This document shows, piece after piece, positions 21,505 to 33,309 of a stretch of DNA of 64,000 nucleotides (positions within the stretch are counted from its first letter, which is position 1; every line of letters starts with the position of its first letter). A model generated the notes under the pieces. That model saw nothing but the letters and a program-made list of their open reading frames with translations. It had not been told where the DNA came from and did no database searches. The DNA is from Candidula unifasciata. Lineage: Eukaryota; Mollusca; Gastropoda; Stylommatophora; Geomitridae. Both the position numbers and the translations under genes were made by a program. The stretch covers positions 253,501 through 317,500 of the forward strand of contig CAJHNH020000713.1 in the NCBI GenBank assembly GCA_905116865.2, in the 5' to 3' direction.

Positions 21505-21640
21505 CAATATTCAACCTTTCTTTAAAGTTCAGTATCGACATTGCAGCACTCGGGGCATGCCCATAAGCGATCCGTCAGCATCTTCAGCAGTCAGCGCAGC
21601 CTCAATTCCAATGCTTTTGCAGTCTGATTGTAGGAAGACA
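21505..21640 (-). mobile_element. Family G 3'-end fragment, inverted
   Basis: Plus-strand letters GTTCAGTATCGACATTGCAG, CACTCGGGGCATGCCCATAA and CATCTTCAGCAG match the 3' ends at 15.85, 19.55 and 28.47 kb, in opposite orientation to the adjacent plus-strand copy. Confidence 0.5.
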
Positions 21641-21649
21641 CGAAGAGAA

Positions 21650-22900
21650 GATTTTAGACAACCTCTCGTCGTGGCATCGAATTGATACATGTTGTTTCAC
21701 ACTGCAGGGTACGGAAAGCGGCCTGCAAGACGGTTAAAAATAATAATAATAATAATCGTGGCCTTTTTTTCCGGCGGCACGCTAAGGCACGCAGTACCGG
21801 TACCTTTTTCTAACGCTACTATGATATACACATTGTGGTAACTACCGGCACCAATTTTTACAGATTTGCCCCCATGTGTGTTTTTCCCAAGTGATTCCAT
21901 GAGCATGCTTAAGAAGACGGCGTCTTAAAAAATCAGTTTTCTTTTCGTGTCAGGACACTCTGGGGTAAGAGGGAATGAACGAGCGGATTGGCTTGCTGGC
22001 AGGGCCACGGTAAGTAGATGAAAAACAATTGGCCGGGCCGACTTTCTTAGTGCTCTCAAAGCAGGACGAGAAGATGATTCAGGAGATGACGTTGAATCGA
22101 CAACGCTCAAAAGACTACAAGAAAGAACCTCAGGTAAAAAGAGTTGTCGCCAAACATGAACATTATAAAGGTAGCCAAAGAAGAAATATAAACCAACACA
22201 GAACTAGTGTTATCAGTCGCCTCACGCTTTGGGATGTACTGAGATGGGATCCGAGCGCTTAGGGACTTGTCCGGTGTGCAATGAGAATAATATGTTGATA
22301 AACTAACGAATAAACTAACCACTTTGAAACACTTTGTTGTGAGTTTCAGCACCTCTTTTTTTTTAACTGAAAAACCCTGATAATGATAATGATGTATCAT
22401 TTGCCTATACCAACTTCTCGACCCGGCTGATTCTGTTCTAGATTAATTCCTTTGAAAAAGTACTTTATTATTTTGGCATTTCCTTTTCAACCCCGCTGAC
22501 AAATTATTGCACATTTCCGCGACTATTTATACCTCTAACCGTTTCCGAAGCATAAACTCTGCACCGTGCACCGCATAACGTGGCTCACACACCCAAGCAT
22601 GTGTCTGGTTTACGACCGTGCTGAGGGGGTCATGTTGGCTAATTTCAGCTTTCGTAATTTACCTCTCATGGCAAAACGCCTTCTCGTGGTTTGTGTGTTG
22701 GCCGCTTTTGTGTACGACCTGTGGTTGTGTACCGATGTAGGCTCTAAATGCGGATCAACATCAATTCAGTCTCCCGAGCTGCAAGCGCTGTCATGCGGCG
22801 CATCTCTTCCTCATTAATAATATTGTATGAATGTGTTGTATGCAGTGTTGGATTTAAGTATATACTACAGCTTAGGGCATCACATGGTACTTTTCTTTTT
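21650..22900. other. No recognisable gene
   Basis: Includes an (ATA)n run at 21,736-21,757 and several short open stretches without motifs. I cannot support a gene. Confidence 0.4.
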
Positions 22901-22904
22901 GTTC

Positions 22905-23095
22905 ACCCCATCTCGGGGACTCAGAGATTTAGGGTTGAGTTCTGTATTACGGGAATTGGGTGGGGGGGGGGGGGGAGAGGGTTAGGGTTAGTGCAAGTCG
23001 TTGTTCATTTCACACCCTAACACACCCTGTACTATTGGACTGTCCTGATGAGCATCCACGAAATCTCTGAGTCCTCGAGATGGTGTGAACTGAAA
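22905..23095. repeat. Inverted repeat with hammerhead-like core in the right arm
   Basis: CACCCCATCTCGGGGACTC with AGAGATTT at about 22,905-22,932 is nearly the reverse complement of GAAATCTCTGAG with TCCTCGAGATGGTGTGAAC at 23,060-23,090. The right arm has CTGATGA at 23,045-23,051 and GAAA at 23,060-23,063, then a UCUC/GAGA hairpin. A GGGTTAGGGTTAG motif lies between the arms at about 22,979-22,991. Confidence 0.6.
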
Positions 23096-23551
23096 GAAAA
23101 GGGCCCATTACAATCTACCGGGGCCTTAAATAATTTATAATTTCTTTTTTTTTTTTTTCCCCTCACAAATGCAACTTTCTTTCAATATTTTTAACCCACC
23201 GCGATCTCTCTCCCCCCCCCCCCCCCCCCCCCTTTTTTTTTTCGACATGTTGCGCATCAGATCTTTTAAATGAAGTTATCAATGATTTTGTATTTAGAAA
23301 AAAAACAATGTTTTAGGTTGTAATGTGAGCCTTCTAAAGGGCTATATGTATAATATAGTTTTTGTGATTATGCAAACACGTTCCTTATTATTTCTTTTAA
23401 TGACAATTAAACTAGAACATATCTCCATCATGCATATACTCAAAAGGCGTTTAAATTTAGAAGTTTCCTGAAATTTTCTGGCGTCATTTAAAACGTTGGG
23501 GCCTCGGGGTTTTATACAGTTTAAGACCTCGTTAAGTCCAAATCCGGCCCT

Positions 23552-23790
23552 GATTGACTGACTGACTGACTTTCTACCCCACCAGGACATCACACAAGCG
23601 ATAAACACCCGATGACACAGAGTGCCACAATGCGGGTGAGGATCACCGTGGAGAGGTCCCAGAAACCGCGTTCAGACAATTGGCCATATTTATGGCCTGC
23701 CTATATTGCGGCCCCTGGCAAAAGCCAGGGTGGGGCTTCAAATAACAAAAAATGTCGTCCTAAAAAGGACGAAACATCTATTGCTAGGTG
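23552..23790 (+). mobile_element. Family A repeat, copy 9 (full-looking)
   Basis: Starts with four GACT-type tetramers and TTTCTACCCCACCAGG, has every core block, and ends with the hairpin TCGTCCT (23,755-23,761), 4-nt loop, AGGACGA (23,766-23,772). Confidence 0.85.
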
Positions 23791-23809
23791 AGGTGGTATC
23801 CGGCCCTGA

Positions 23810-23970
23810 TTATATATATATATATATATGCGCGTGTGTGTGGGTGTGCGTGTGGGTGTGCGTGTGCGTGTGGGTGTGGGTGTGGGTGTGGGTGTGCGTG
23901 TGGGTGTGCGTGTGGGTGTGCGTGTGGGTGTGCGTGTGGGTGTGCGTGTGGGTGTGCGTGTGCATGTATT
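23810..23970. repeat. (TA)n then (TGTGGG/TGTGCG)n microsatellite
   Basis: Alternating purine-pyrimidine over about 160 bp; a possible Z-DNA-prone stretch by composition. The open frames across it encode only Cys-Val-Trp or Ala-His-Pro repeats. Confidence 0.9.
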
Positions 23971-23984
23971 ACTGACACAAGAGC

Positions 23985-24215
23985 AAGCTGCATAAGGTCA
24001 GCCCTTACGGCGAGAGTGAACAATGCGGAAGCAAGGAAAGATCACTACCATCTGGAGAGAACAGTGCAGCAGTGTTACCAAGGGGAATCTGGTCGACATT
24101 CTATACTCGGAAGAAATACACCACAGACATACAATCAGGCTGCTCCTGGTACCGTCGGGGTTGGAACTTTGCTCTGGCTGCTGAAGATGGCGACAAGGCG
24201 CTTATGGACAGGGTG
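23985..24215 (+). mobile_element. Family G retroelement 3'-end copy
   Basis: GAGAGTGAACAATGCGGAAG, AGAACAGTGCAGCAGTGTTA, GGGGAATCTGGTCGACATTC, ACATACAATCAGGCTGCTCC and GGCTGCTGAAGATGGCGAC follow the usual order. The frame encodes TYNQAAPGTVGVGTL, a variant of the conserved C-terminal peptide. Confidence 0.65.
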
Positions 24216-24219
24216 ATCA

Positions 24220-25550
24220 AGATGTCGGGGTTGAAAACGGGACATTCCACTAATAATTTAAGCTGAAACGGGACAGTCCTCTAGTATTTTGAGCTGACAA
24301 TAGGACATTCCATGCAGGTAAGTAGAAAAAAAAAACTCCCCCCCCCCTCCCACCCTCTTTTTTTCTAGGTCGTCCGGGTGAAAGTTTTAATTACTGGCTA
24401 GGCAACAGTACTACTAAAACCAAAACCATTGCCGCCAATAACGCGGGTTTTGTCGTTGTTGTTGTTAAGCGAAGAGGGTTGGGGAGAGGGGGTGGGGTTC
24501 GATGGGACGGCCCGGGACACACTGGAAATAACAGGATTGTCCCAGTGAAAACGGGACATTTGGTTACTCAACTTTTGGAAACTCCTGAGTGCTGTGACGG
24601 CGGGTAGTCAAACTGGTCACCATCGGGTGGTTCTGTTTTGCTGAGATTCAATAACAATCCTTTTATCTCGCTCTTTATGAGGAAATTGATAACCTGGAAG
24701 CTTAGAGTTATAGAAGGATCAGAACCTGTATTTTCACAATGCACTCATTCTCCGTTCACTTGTTTGAAATGAAGGCCGGGCAAATTGTGAAACAAAACAA
24801 ATCAAATTTTGGTCATATAAATAATTACATGATATAAAAATTTAAAACAACAAATATATAATCTGAGTACTCAATAAGCACTATATATCCCAATTATCAT
24901 CCAGATGGTAGAACAGGATATTTTAAAAAATTACTACTACTTATCGAGGGTAATGCATACAAAAAGCTGAACAAAAATCCAACACCGAAAAATATCCTCC
25001 CACACCCCCTGAAATAAAGAGGGAAATGGTACACCCCACAAGGCGATTCAGATACACACACGCACACTCAGACAGGTGTCGTCAATGACAACAATTACTA
25101 GCGACAAATTTGTCAACGAAATTAAACAGACAGCAGAAAATTGTTCGGCGTCACAAATACAAGCTGGCAAGTTCAACAGCTGGGATCAATAACTGTCGCA
25201 ATAGTTCTTCATTCTTCCTCGCCGTAAACCTTTATTTTAGGGGGAAATAAAACGTTTGTAGAACAGGGTATCCGCTAAACTTGGTGTGGCTTTGAATTGA
25301 TAAATGTATAGCTGCAAATATATTCATATATTTATGACTAATATTGTTGGAAAAGTGAGTTACTGACCGCTGTTCTATGTACTCTTCCTCCTACTCTTCT
25401 TTTTTACCCCCCCCCCCCCCCCCCCCCCGTTTCGCTTACTGCATATCACTTCTTATCTAGATGTTCCCAATGACAGTGTTAAGCATCCAGATCTCTCTCC
25501 CTCTCTCTATCTTTCTATTAGTAAGTATAAATATATATTTTATATATTTC
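24220..25550. other. No recognisable gene
   Basis: Has a local ACGGGACATT motif repeated three or four times near 24,238-24,565, a poly-C tract near 25,409-25,428, and otherwise unrecognised AT-rich sequence. Confidence 0.4.
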
Positions 25551-25555
25551 CTATA

Positions 25556-26793
25556 CAGTAGAACCTCGCTTAACGAGCACCTCTCATAACGAGTAATTCG
25601 CATAACGAGCGAAACAAATTGTGAAAGAATGACTCGCTTAGCGAGCGACGTTTCGCATAACGAGTGGCGAGGAGAGGGAAAGTCCCGGATTGTGCGTATG
25701 TTACATCAGTCTGTGTTTAGAACTCGTTCCAGTAGCATCGAAGTGTCGCTTGTGATCACACAGATGCTCAATCTTGTGTTATATTGTGATATATGTACAT
25801 GAATCCTCCAGGCCTACAAGATGACCTCCCTAAAGAATTTAGGTTCATCAAGATCCAGTTTCTGCCTCACAACACCACTCCGTTACTACAGCCCATGGAC
25901 CAGCAAGTTATATCTAACTTTAAGAAGCTCTACACTAAAGCACTCTTCGAGCACTGTTTTCAGGTGATTGAAGGGACCAACTTCACTCTCAAAGAGTTTC
26001 GGGGAGAAAAATCACTTCCACATGGTTGCCTGCCAAGATGATCAACAAGGCGGGGGAAGGGGTTACCAAGAGAACCCTAACTTCTGCTTGTAAGAAGCTT
26101 TGACCGGAGAGCGTTGTCAATTTGTGACTTTGAAGGGTTCGAGACAGTACCCGTGGAACCTGTAATAAACGACACTGTGTCTTTGGCCACTATCGTGGGA
26201 TTGTAGGTGGATAACAGTGATATCGAAGAGCTTGTGGAAGAACACAGCCAAGAGCTGACCACCCAAGAGCTTATGGAGTTGCTTTGTGTTTAACAGCAAG
26301 AAGTTTTGGAGGAAAGTTTGTCAGAGGAGGAGGAGGTAACAGAAACGTAACAATCTTCTAGCGAAATAAGAGAAATGCTTAAAGCATGGCAAACTGTTGC
26401 ATCTTACATTGAAAAGCATCACCCCTAATGAGGAAGTGGCTATGCGCGTTGCAAATTTTTAAAATTATATTGCTGTGTCGCATTTTCGCCAAATATTGAA
26501 GCGTCGGCAAAAACAAATGTCTCTGGACATTTAGCTATGTAATTAGCTCTATATCATAATTATTTCGACTTTTTTTTCTGCAAATCGAATTCGCATTTCA
26601 GGTGGGTTCGTTTCGCAGTGGAAGAAAAGCTGAAGATGATTCACTCTCCTTGACAATATGTATATCATTTTCTTTGAATAAACGTTATACACAACATTTT
26701 GTAAGTATTTTCTCGACATGGAAGGCATTATAGTATTTTACATTAATTTATATGAGAAAAATAGTTTTGCATAACGAGTGTTTCGCTTAACGA
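25556..26793 (+). mobile_element. Tigger/pogo-type DNA transposon, internally deleted
   Basis: Left end is TA then CAGTAGAACCTCGCTTAACG, with AACGAG motifs repeated over the next ~100 bp. The right end has GCATAACGAGTG and TTTCGCTTAACGA followed by TA. The Tigger/pogo family has termini of this type and TA target duplications. The first half of the transposase is missing between the left end and about 25,793. The distal right terminus has lost the last bases expected to mirror CAGTAGAACC. Confidence 0.85.
25793..26540 (+). pseudogene. Tigger transposase C-terminal relic
   Basis: The 25,793-26,041 frame encodes the end of a DDE domain: FLPHNTTPLLQPMDQQVISN then FKKLYTKALFEHCF, the classic Tigger/jerky segment just before the last catalytic Asp region. 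Beyond a frameshift near 26,005 the same protein continues in other frames to about 26,520 with a long acidic tail. In-frame stops interrupt this tail region (for example near 26,099, 26,204 and 26,347). The N-terminal DNA-binding and first catalytic segments are absent, so it cannot encode an active transposase. Confidence 0.85.
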
Positions 26794-26799
26794 TACATG

Positions 26800-27250
26800 T
26801 GTATATATAATATATATATATCTGTGTATGTGTGTGTGTGTGTGTATACACACACTGCAGACCTGATAAGGAGAACTCACCGGGGATCCAATCGATGCTT
26901 CTTCTTATCATAAATTCCTCTTACCCAGATAAAAGTTCAAGCAAACAAAAACAAAAAACATTGCTGAGGATAAACAAATGGTTCTTCACAACAGAAGTTC
27001 GCCACATCTGAGATTTCCTTAAGCGGTCTGCACTATGTATACATAGACTGGTTAAAGACTCAAGAAATTTACGGGAAACCCCGGTAATTGTAAGACGAGC
27101 TGCGCGTCTGTTTGGCATCTAAGGAATGAACAGAGGCGGCAACTTCATAAACGTTCACGGTGGGCTCTAGGTTGTGCGTGTAGTTTTTTCCTCCGAGCTG
27201 TTACCTAAGGTTTGATACGCTGAGATTACGCCCTCTTTCAATCTGGATGG
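26800..27250. other. Microsatellite and unrecognised sequence
   Basis: (TA)n and (TG)n near 26,800-26,855, then nothing I recognise. Confidence 0.4.
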
Positions 27251-27254
27251 CGAA

Positions 27255-27505
27255 CAAACATCGGCGACCGGGTCGCCCACTGGCTCGCCGGTATACGATT
27301 ATTTCGCTGCTCAGGACAGAATTTGGGTCTGTCTCCTTTGATCGCATTAACACTGCAGGAGTCCTTTTCAGGGCTCTTGTTGGCGTGCAATGCTTTTAGC
27401 CATTTTATATGGCGCACATAACCTAGTCACAATTATAACCTAAAGCTTCCCATTCGGAGATGCTGGTTGAACGTGACAATTTTTGTTTCCGCAAAGCACT
27501 GGGTT
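27255..27505 (+). mobile_element. Family D repeat, copy 3
   Basis: Blocks GACCGGGTCGCCCACTGGCT, AATTTGGGTCTGTCTCCTTT, AACACTGCAGGAGTCCTTTT and CATAACCTAGTCACAATTAT in the order of the other two copies. Confidence 0.75.
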
Positions 27506-27904
27506 GTCCAACAGGGCGAGTCCCAGATACCCGGTTCAACCTCTTCCCTCAAAAAATAATATCTGGGGCACCCGTAACGACCCATGGTGCAACGCGCAGT
27601 GCCATACGGACGAGGGTTCTGGGTTTAGTTTGGTTCGTGTATGTGAGTGCGCGCGCATGTGCGTGGGTGTATTTCAACATCCAGAACTCAATGTGCGTTC
27701 ATTGGGACGCCCTTACATATTTTGTTGTCATCTACTTCTTATACCCTTTTCGGCTGTATTATTTATTCATTCTATGCCAACTATTACTTCACCTTTTTTT
27801 CCCCAGACTGTGATGATTTCAGCTATTTTTGCCGCAGACCGTTATTATTTTAGGCAATGAATTCTTAAGACAGAAAGGGCTGGGGAAAAATTTTAACAGG
27901 ACAT

Positions 27905-28055
27905 GGATACATACATACACACCCACCTACCTACAGCCAGGCACGCACGCACGCGCGCGCACACACGCGCGCGCGCACCCACCCACCCACACAGGCAGGT
28001 AGGCAGACAGACAGTCAGAGACAGACAGACAGGCAGACAGACAGACAGACCCAAA
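27905..28055. repeat. Low-complexity CA/CG and GACA repeats
   Basis: (CACG)n, (CGCG)n and (CCCA)n grade into (GACA)n at 28,005-28,050. Confidence 0.85.
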
Positions 28056-28059
28056 AAAA

Positions 28060-28455
28060 AATATCTCATGATAAGAATTTACTGCATAAGACGTTCTACG
28101 TTTGATAAAAAGCCGTTAAATTTTAATCTATTTAATATAGCTGGTGCTATCCAAATGTTTACCCGCTTGAATCTGGGTATGTACCAAAAACAAAGACTGC
28201 TGACATTAACTCGTTATTTGGGCATGATTGCTTTCTTGAATATCACCCGTACTGCAGACTTCTATTATTAAAACTAAGGCCCATTTTCTTTCAAAATCAC
28301 GGCCTATTTTCTTCCACTTTCTACAAGCAATGTGTATGTTATTTGATGTAGTGTCTGCCAATTATTCCTTTATAATCTCCGTTATTTTTCTTCAAAATAA
28401 TTCCTACCTTTCCCCCGCCCCTTTTCCTGTAGATAACATATTGTTTGCACCTGAA
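28060..28455. other. No recognisable gene
   Basis: AT-rich; no motif or repeat family seen. Confidence 0.4.
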
Positions 28456-28459
28456 ATTT

Positions 28460-29240
28460 GTTAATGTTGAATAAAGAATCGACATCACAGCACTCGGTAC
28501 ACTCCCATAAGCGCTCTGTCCCCAACTTCAGCAGCAAGCAAAGAGTTCCACTTCTGATGGTACCAGTAACTCTTTTATTATATATCCGTCTCGCCTTTCC
28601 CTGAGTGTTGAGCGTCTTCCAGTCCTCGCAACGCCATTTTCTTCGGACCGTATTGATCTATTTGTGCCTCCACACAGATCACTTGCTTGTCGTACATCAG
28701 TTCACCACCAAGTGGCGCAGAACCGGCCAGTCTTTCTGCTTGTTTGTTTTCCAAAAACACCAGCATAAACTGGAGACAACATGCAAAGGACGCTAACTAG
28801 CAGGGACCTCTGAAGCGATGCTTGCCACTCTGCACGGAGTATGCCTGTCTTCGCCTTTCTCAGCATGCTGCGTGAGTCAGTTACAATTATGGCATGTGTG
28901 CACAGCTGATTTTCAAGCCAGCGGAAGGAGAAGTGACTGCCTCCACCTCCAATTTCAAAAAAGACGTTGTCTTCTTCGCGTTCGCCGGCTGTAAACTCCG
29001 GCGGAAAAGTTCTGGTTTTTCGTCCACTTCTGGACTGTGGGCCTGTTCCAGAAATTGAGTGCTGCGTGTACATCCGTTTCACATGCCTGAGTTATTTGCA
29101 TGCAGACTGTTGGTTCCTTGCCTCTCAGGCAGATGTACTCCGACTTCGAAGAAAGCTCCGAATTAATCGACTCTTACGACATACTTTTGGGCAGGCTGTG
29201 GGTCTATTCTTGTTTTTCCCACAATGGGGCCCCGGAACCC
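28460..29240 (-). mobile_element. Family G retroelement copy with RNase H-like segment
   Basis: The longest family G copy. Read on the minus strand it starts near GGGAAAAACAAGAATAGACC, passes GCATCTGCCTGAGAGGCAAG, and then encodes HAIIVTDSRSMLRKAKTGIL followed by EWQASL. That is the pattern of the RNase H segment around the third catalytic Asp. After a frameshift near 28,755 it encodes NKQAERLAGSAPLGGELMYD, where most RNase H domains have NExAD; here both acidic positions are altered. The frame ends near GETDI, followed by the conserved 3' blocks to 28,460. I infer a decayed retroelement pol C-terminus; the RT core is not present in any copy here, so the LINE or LTR class is open. Confidence 0.7.
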
Positions 29241-29529
29241 ACACGGGGAACTAGAAGTTGTGATATTATATGCAAGACTTTGTTGCACTAAGCGACTTTC
29301 TATCGTGATTTTCAATTCGTGTAACATTTAGATTTACGGTACAGCTGTTGGTTAATACTCCTAACTAAGAGACTAGAGATTCAACAGGACACAGAAGAAC
29401 ATGAGAGGCACGGGATTACATGCAGGTGGGATTAGAACTCGCCATCTGAATATGACGTAACTGACTTTCTGAAACTGAAAGATCTGGGTTGCTACAGCGT
29501 TTTCTTCTGTAGCGAGTCAGACAGTGGAA

Positions 29530-30165
29530 GACACAGTACAGGAAGGGTGTAGTAGCAGTTGTATGTTGTAGTGGGTAGTAGTTGTAGTAGTAGTAGCAGC
29601 AGTAGTGTGGTTTTGTAACAGTAGTAGGAGCAGTAGTGTGGTTTTTGTAGCAGTAGTAGTATTAGTAGGAGTAGTAGTGTGGTTTTGGTAACAGTAGTAG
29701 TAGTAGTAGGAGTAGAAGTGTGGTTTTGGTAACAGTAGTAGTAGGAGCAGTAGTGTGGTTTTGGTAACAGTAGTAGTAGGAGCAGTAGTGTGGTTTTGTA
29801 ACAGTAGTAGGAGCAGTAGTGTGGTTTTTGTAGCAGTAGTAGTATTAGTAGGAGTAGTAGTGTGGTTTTGGTAACAGTAGTAGTAGTAGTAGGAGTAGAA
29901 GTGTGGTTTTGGTAACAGTAGTAGTAGGAGCAGTAGTGTGGTTTTGGTAACAGTAGTAGTAGGAACAGTAGTGCGGTTTTGGTAACAGTAGTAGTAGGAG
30001 CAGTAGTGCGGTTTTGGTAACAGTAGTAGTAGCAGCAGTATTGCAGTTGTGATAATAGTAGTAGTAGGAGCTGTAGTAGTAGAAACAGCACTGCGGAATA
30101 ATAGTAGCAAGCACCTGTGGTGGTGGCAGAAGTTGTTGTTGTGACAGTAGTAGTTGTATGCAATA
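29530..30165. repeat. AGT-rich complex satellite with ~30-33-bp units
   Basis: Units combine GTGTGGTTTTGGTAACAGTA with 2-5 GTA triplets and AGGAGCA. There is a larger repeat: about 29,630-29,810 is repeated at 29,810-29,990. The minus-strand frames (TTTVTKTTLL-type) are repeat artefacts. Confidence 0.95.
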
Positions 30166-30524
30166 CTAGCCGCAACATCTGGGCTGGATTTGGACTTTGT
30201 GAGGCCCTAATCTATACAAAGCCCTGAGGCCCCTGCTATTTTAACAACATCAATTTATCTCAGGAAAATTTACAAATATAATATACGTCTTTAAAAAATA
30301 TAAATGATGGATGCTTAATATTTAGTTTAAAAAAAAATAATAAAGAATGTTACTGCACAATCACCGAAATTATACTAAACAATCCTCTTAAAGACTGTTA
30401 AAAGACAATTGCATTTGTGGACACAAAATATGAATTTCTTGAGGCCACTGCAGGTTGTGAAACGCTAGGCTGCAGATTAATTTGCTTATGCCTAAATCCT
30501 GCACTGAGTAATAGCAGTAGGTAG

Positions 30525-30535
30525 TGGTGGTGGTG

Positions 30536-30575
<40 letters not shown>

Positions 30576-30593
30576 GAGGAGGAGGAGGAGGAG

Positions 30594-30678
<85 letters not shown>

Positions 30679-30880
30679 TGCTGTTGTTGTAGAGGTAGTT
30701 GTTGTTGTTGTTGTTGTTGCTGCTGTTGTTGTTGCAATTACAGTATTTGTTGTTGTTGTAGTCGCAGTAGTAGTACTAGCAGTAGTAGTTGTAGAGGTAG
30801 TATGTGTAGTGGTAGTAGAACTTTTAGTAGTAGTAGTAGTAGCAGCAGCAGCAGCAGCAACTGCTTTTGCTGCTGCTGCT
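30525..30880. repeat. (CAG)n, (AGG)n, (AGT)n and (TTG)n trinucleotide array
   Basis: About 11 CAG, 7 AGG, 27 AGT, then TTG/GTA mixtures and (AGC)n to 30,880. Open in several frames encoding only homopolymers. Confidence 0.95.
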
Positions 30881-31149
30881 TTACCAATTAGTCAGAATGT
30901 CACGAATACCCTTTATATACATTGTCTATTCTCATGGCGCCTGTTAGCGTGTATGTTACAGGGCCACTGTCTCAGCTGGAACGTGTTGCCGTGCACAGTG
31001 AAGATAGACCTTGTAACCTGCCACTACTTAGTGTCATGCAACTAGTGACGGTAATTTGTTTGTTCTCCGGATGTACACACTTGAGTCAAGCGTGCCTAAA
31101 TCTGATTACAGGCGGAATTTACTTCAAATAGTGACCCGTGCTCGCGCAA

Positions 31150-31405
31150 AAGGCATAGAGAAAAAGGAGGAGGAAGAGGTGAAGTAAATAAGAAGACGAC
31201 AAGGACGGGGAGGAAAAGAAGAAGAAGAATAAGAAGAAGAAGAAGTAGAAGAAGAAGAAAGAAGAGAAGAGAAGAGAAGAAAGAAGAAGAAGGAAGAAGA
31301 AGAAGAGAAGAAGAAGAAGAAGAAGAAGAAGAAGAAGAAGAAGAAGAAGAAGAAGAAAAGAAGAAGAAGAAGAAGAAGAAGAAGAAGAAGAAGAAGAAGA
31401 AACTT
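31150..31405. repeat. (AAG)n polypurine array
   Basis: About 250 bp of near-pure purine on the plus strand, a mirror-repeat-rich tract able in principle to form triplex DNA. Confidence 0.95.
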
Positions 31406-31767
31406 GGGACAGAGGAAGAAAGAGGATGAGGAGAAGAACGCCGACGACAGTGGAAGAAGAATCATTGAATGAACAAAAAAACGAATATTGCAATGAATCA
31501 TTCATACTCTCCTTAAATTCACTCAGTTATCCCTACTTATATCTACAAATCTTTGAATATTTTAACTGAGTGTACTCAGTGTTATTACAAAGATGGCAAA
31601 ACACTGTGTAGCTTTCTTTATTTAAAGTTCAGAGAGACTACAGCCAACAGCGCCAACGCAAAGAGAACAAACGAACGAACAAAGAAGAGGGATGGGGGAG
31701 GGGGGGGGCATACCACTGCAAATTTTCTAAGGGGCCTAAGCGTTGTGTAGGTACTTAACAGTATAAA

Positions 31768-31980
31768 TAATAATAATAATAATAATAATCATGTGGCTTG
31801 CCAACTGGCTTAGGCGCTCATGCGTCTCCACAGATCACGATCCCTGGTTGCCTGAAACAGCTCTCTTGATGATATCCATTCATGCCATCGTTTCAGCCCA
31901 TCCAGCATCATTTATCTTGGTCTGCCTCTACCCCTGTTTCCGCTGATCTTTCCAGTTGTCGTAAGCTCTTGTCCTGACAG
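31768..31980 (-). mobile_element. 5'-truncated LINE 3' end with (ATT)n tail
   Basis: Minus strand encodes GKISGNRGRGRPR, a stop, then MMLDGLKRWHEWISSRELFQ and TRDRDLWRRMSA, the usual C-terminal tail of an endonuclease-RT LINE. It is followed by CATG(ATT)n at 31,769-31,790. One in-frame stop follows RGRGRPR. No RT core. Confidence 0.8.
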
Positions 31981-31984
31981 GGGC

Positions 31985-32190
31985 CGGATTTGTTTTTTTC
32001 AAAATCGACCTTGGCTCCCAGGTCGACCCAGCCAAGAGTGGGTACCAGGCACAGTCCTGGGAAGTAAAGGCGGTCGGCGTGATGCTGACCCCATCACCCA
32101 CCAAGTGCCGTGTGGTAAATAAAATATAGGTCTAGCCCTAAATACCCAATACGTATAAAATTCGTGGACAAGGGTCCTTTACCTTACTTA
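31985..32190 (+). mobile_element. SINE family C, 5'-truncated copy
   Basis: TCCCAGGTCGACCCAGCC, GAGTGGGTACCAGGCACAGT, GGAAGTAAAGGCGGTCGGCG, GATGCTGACCCCATCACCCA and ATATAGGTCTAGCCCTAAAT. It lacks the tRNA head and abuts the LINE fragment. Confidence 0.8.
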
Positions 32191-32397
32191 CCAACTCCAT
32201 ATAAGTACAGATTACAAATCCTATGTAAATCAATACAATAGATTACGAGTAAATACATTCCACGGACAAGTGTAAATATTCAAGAAAGAACCAAAGTAGA
32301 CATCTACCATGGATTTCGAGATACAAATTATACCATGAATCCCATGTAAAAGCGAACTACGGACACCCCCCCCCCCCTCCCACTTTTTTTAAAATTT

Positions 32398-33235
32398 ATG
32401 CCAGGACCCCACCTAAATACATGCCAGGACCCCACCTAAATGCATGCCAGGACCCCACCTAAATGCCTGCCAGGACCCCATCTAAATGCCTGCCAGGATC
32501 CCACCTAAATGCATGCCAGGACCCCACCTAAATGCATGCCAGGACCCCACCTAAATGCATGCCAGGACCCCACCTAAATGCATGCCAGGACCCCACCTAA
32601 ATGCCTGCCAGGACCCCATCCAAATGCCTGCCAGGACCCCACCCAAATGCCTGCCAGGACCCTACCCAAATGCATGCCAGGACCCCACCTAAATGCAAGC
32701 CAGGACCTCACCCAAATGCATGCCAGGACCCCACCTAAATGCAAGCTAGGACCCCACCTAAATGCCTGCCAGGACCCCACCAAAATGCATGCCAAGAGCC
32801 CACCTAAATGCATGCCAGGAACCCACCTAAATGCATGCCAGGAACCCACCTAAATGCATGCCAGGACCCCACCTAAATGCATGCCAAGACCCCACCTAAA
32901 TGCATGCCAGGAACCCACCTAAATGCATGCCAAGACCCCACCTAAATGCCTGCCAGGACCCCACCTAAATGCATGCCAAGACCCCACCTAAATGCATGCC
33001 AGGAAGCCACCTAAATGCATGGCAGGAAGCCACCTAAATGCATGCCAGGAACCCACCTAAATGCATGCCAGGAACCCACCTAAATGCATGCCAGGAATCC
33101 ACCTAAATGCATGCCAAGACCCCACCTAAATGCATGCCAGGACCCCACCTAAATGCATGCCAAGACCCCACCTAAATGCATGCCAGGAACCCATCTAAAT
33201 GCCTGCCAGGAAGCCATATAAATGCAAAATATTGA
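32398..33235. repeat. Minisatellite, 23-bp unit, about 36 units
   Basis: Unit ATGCATGCCAGGACCCC plus ACCTAA, with variants ATGCCTGCC, AAGACC and GGAACCC. Both strands stay open in one frame over 32,574-32,853; not called as genes. Flanked by degenerate sequence resembling the 35-kb array. Confidence 0.95.
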
Positions 33236-33309
33236 CCCCACGTAAACACCTACTATTGACCGTATTAAATACACATTTCTGATCCCATGTGTCGTATGAC
33301 AGAATACAC

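Noticed and set aside
22979..22991. Telomeric repeat (GGGTTAGGGTTAG)
   Set aside because: Only two units; too short to mean an interstitial telomere.
29492..31505. Poly-Leu, poly-Val, Thr-rich and poly-Ser frames
   Set aside because: AGT, CAG and AAG triplet arrays.
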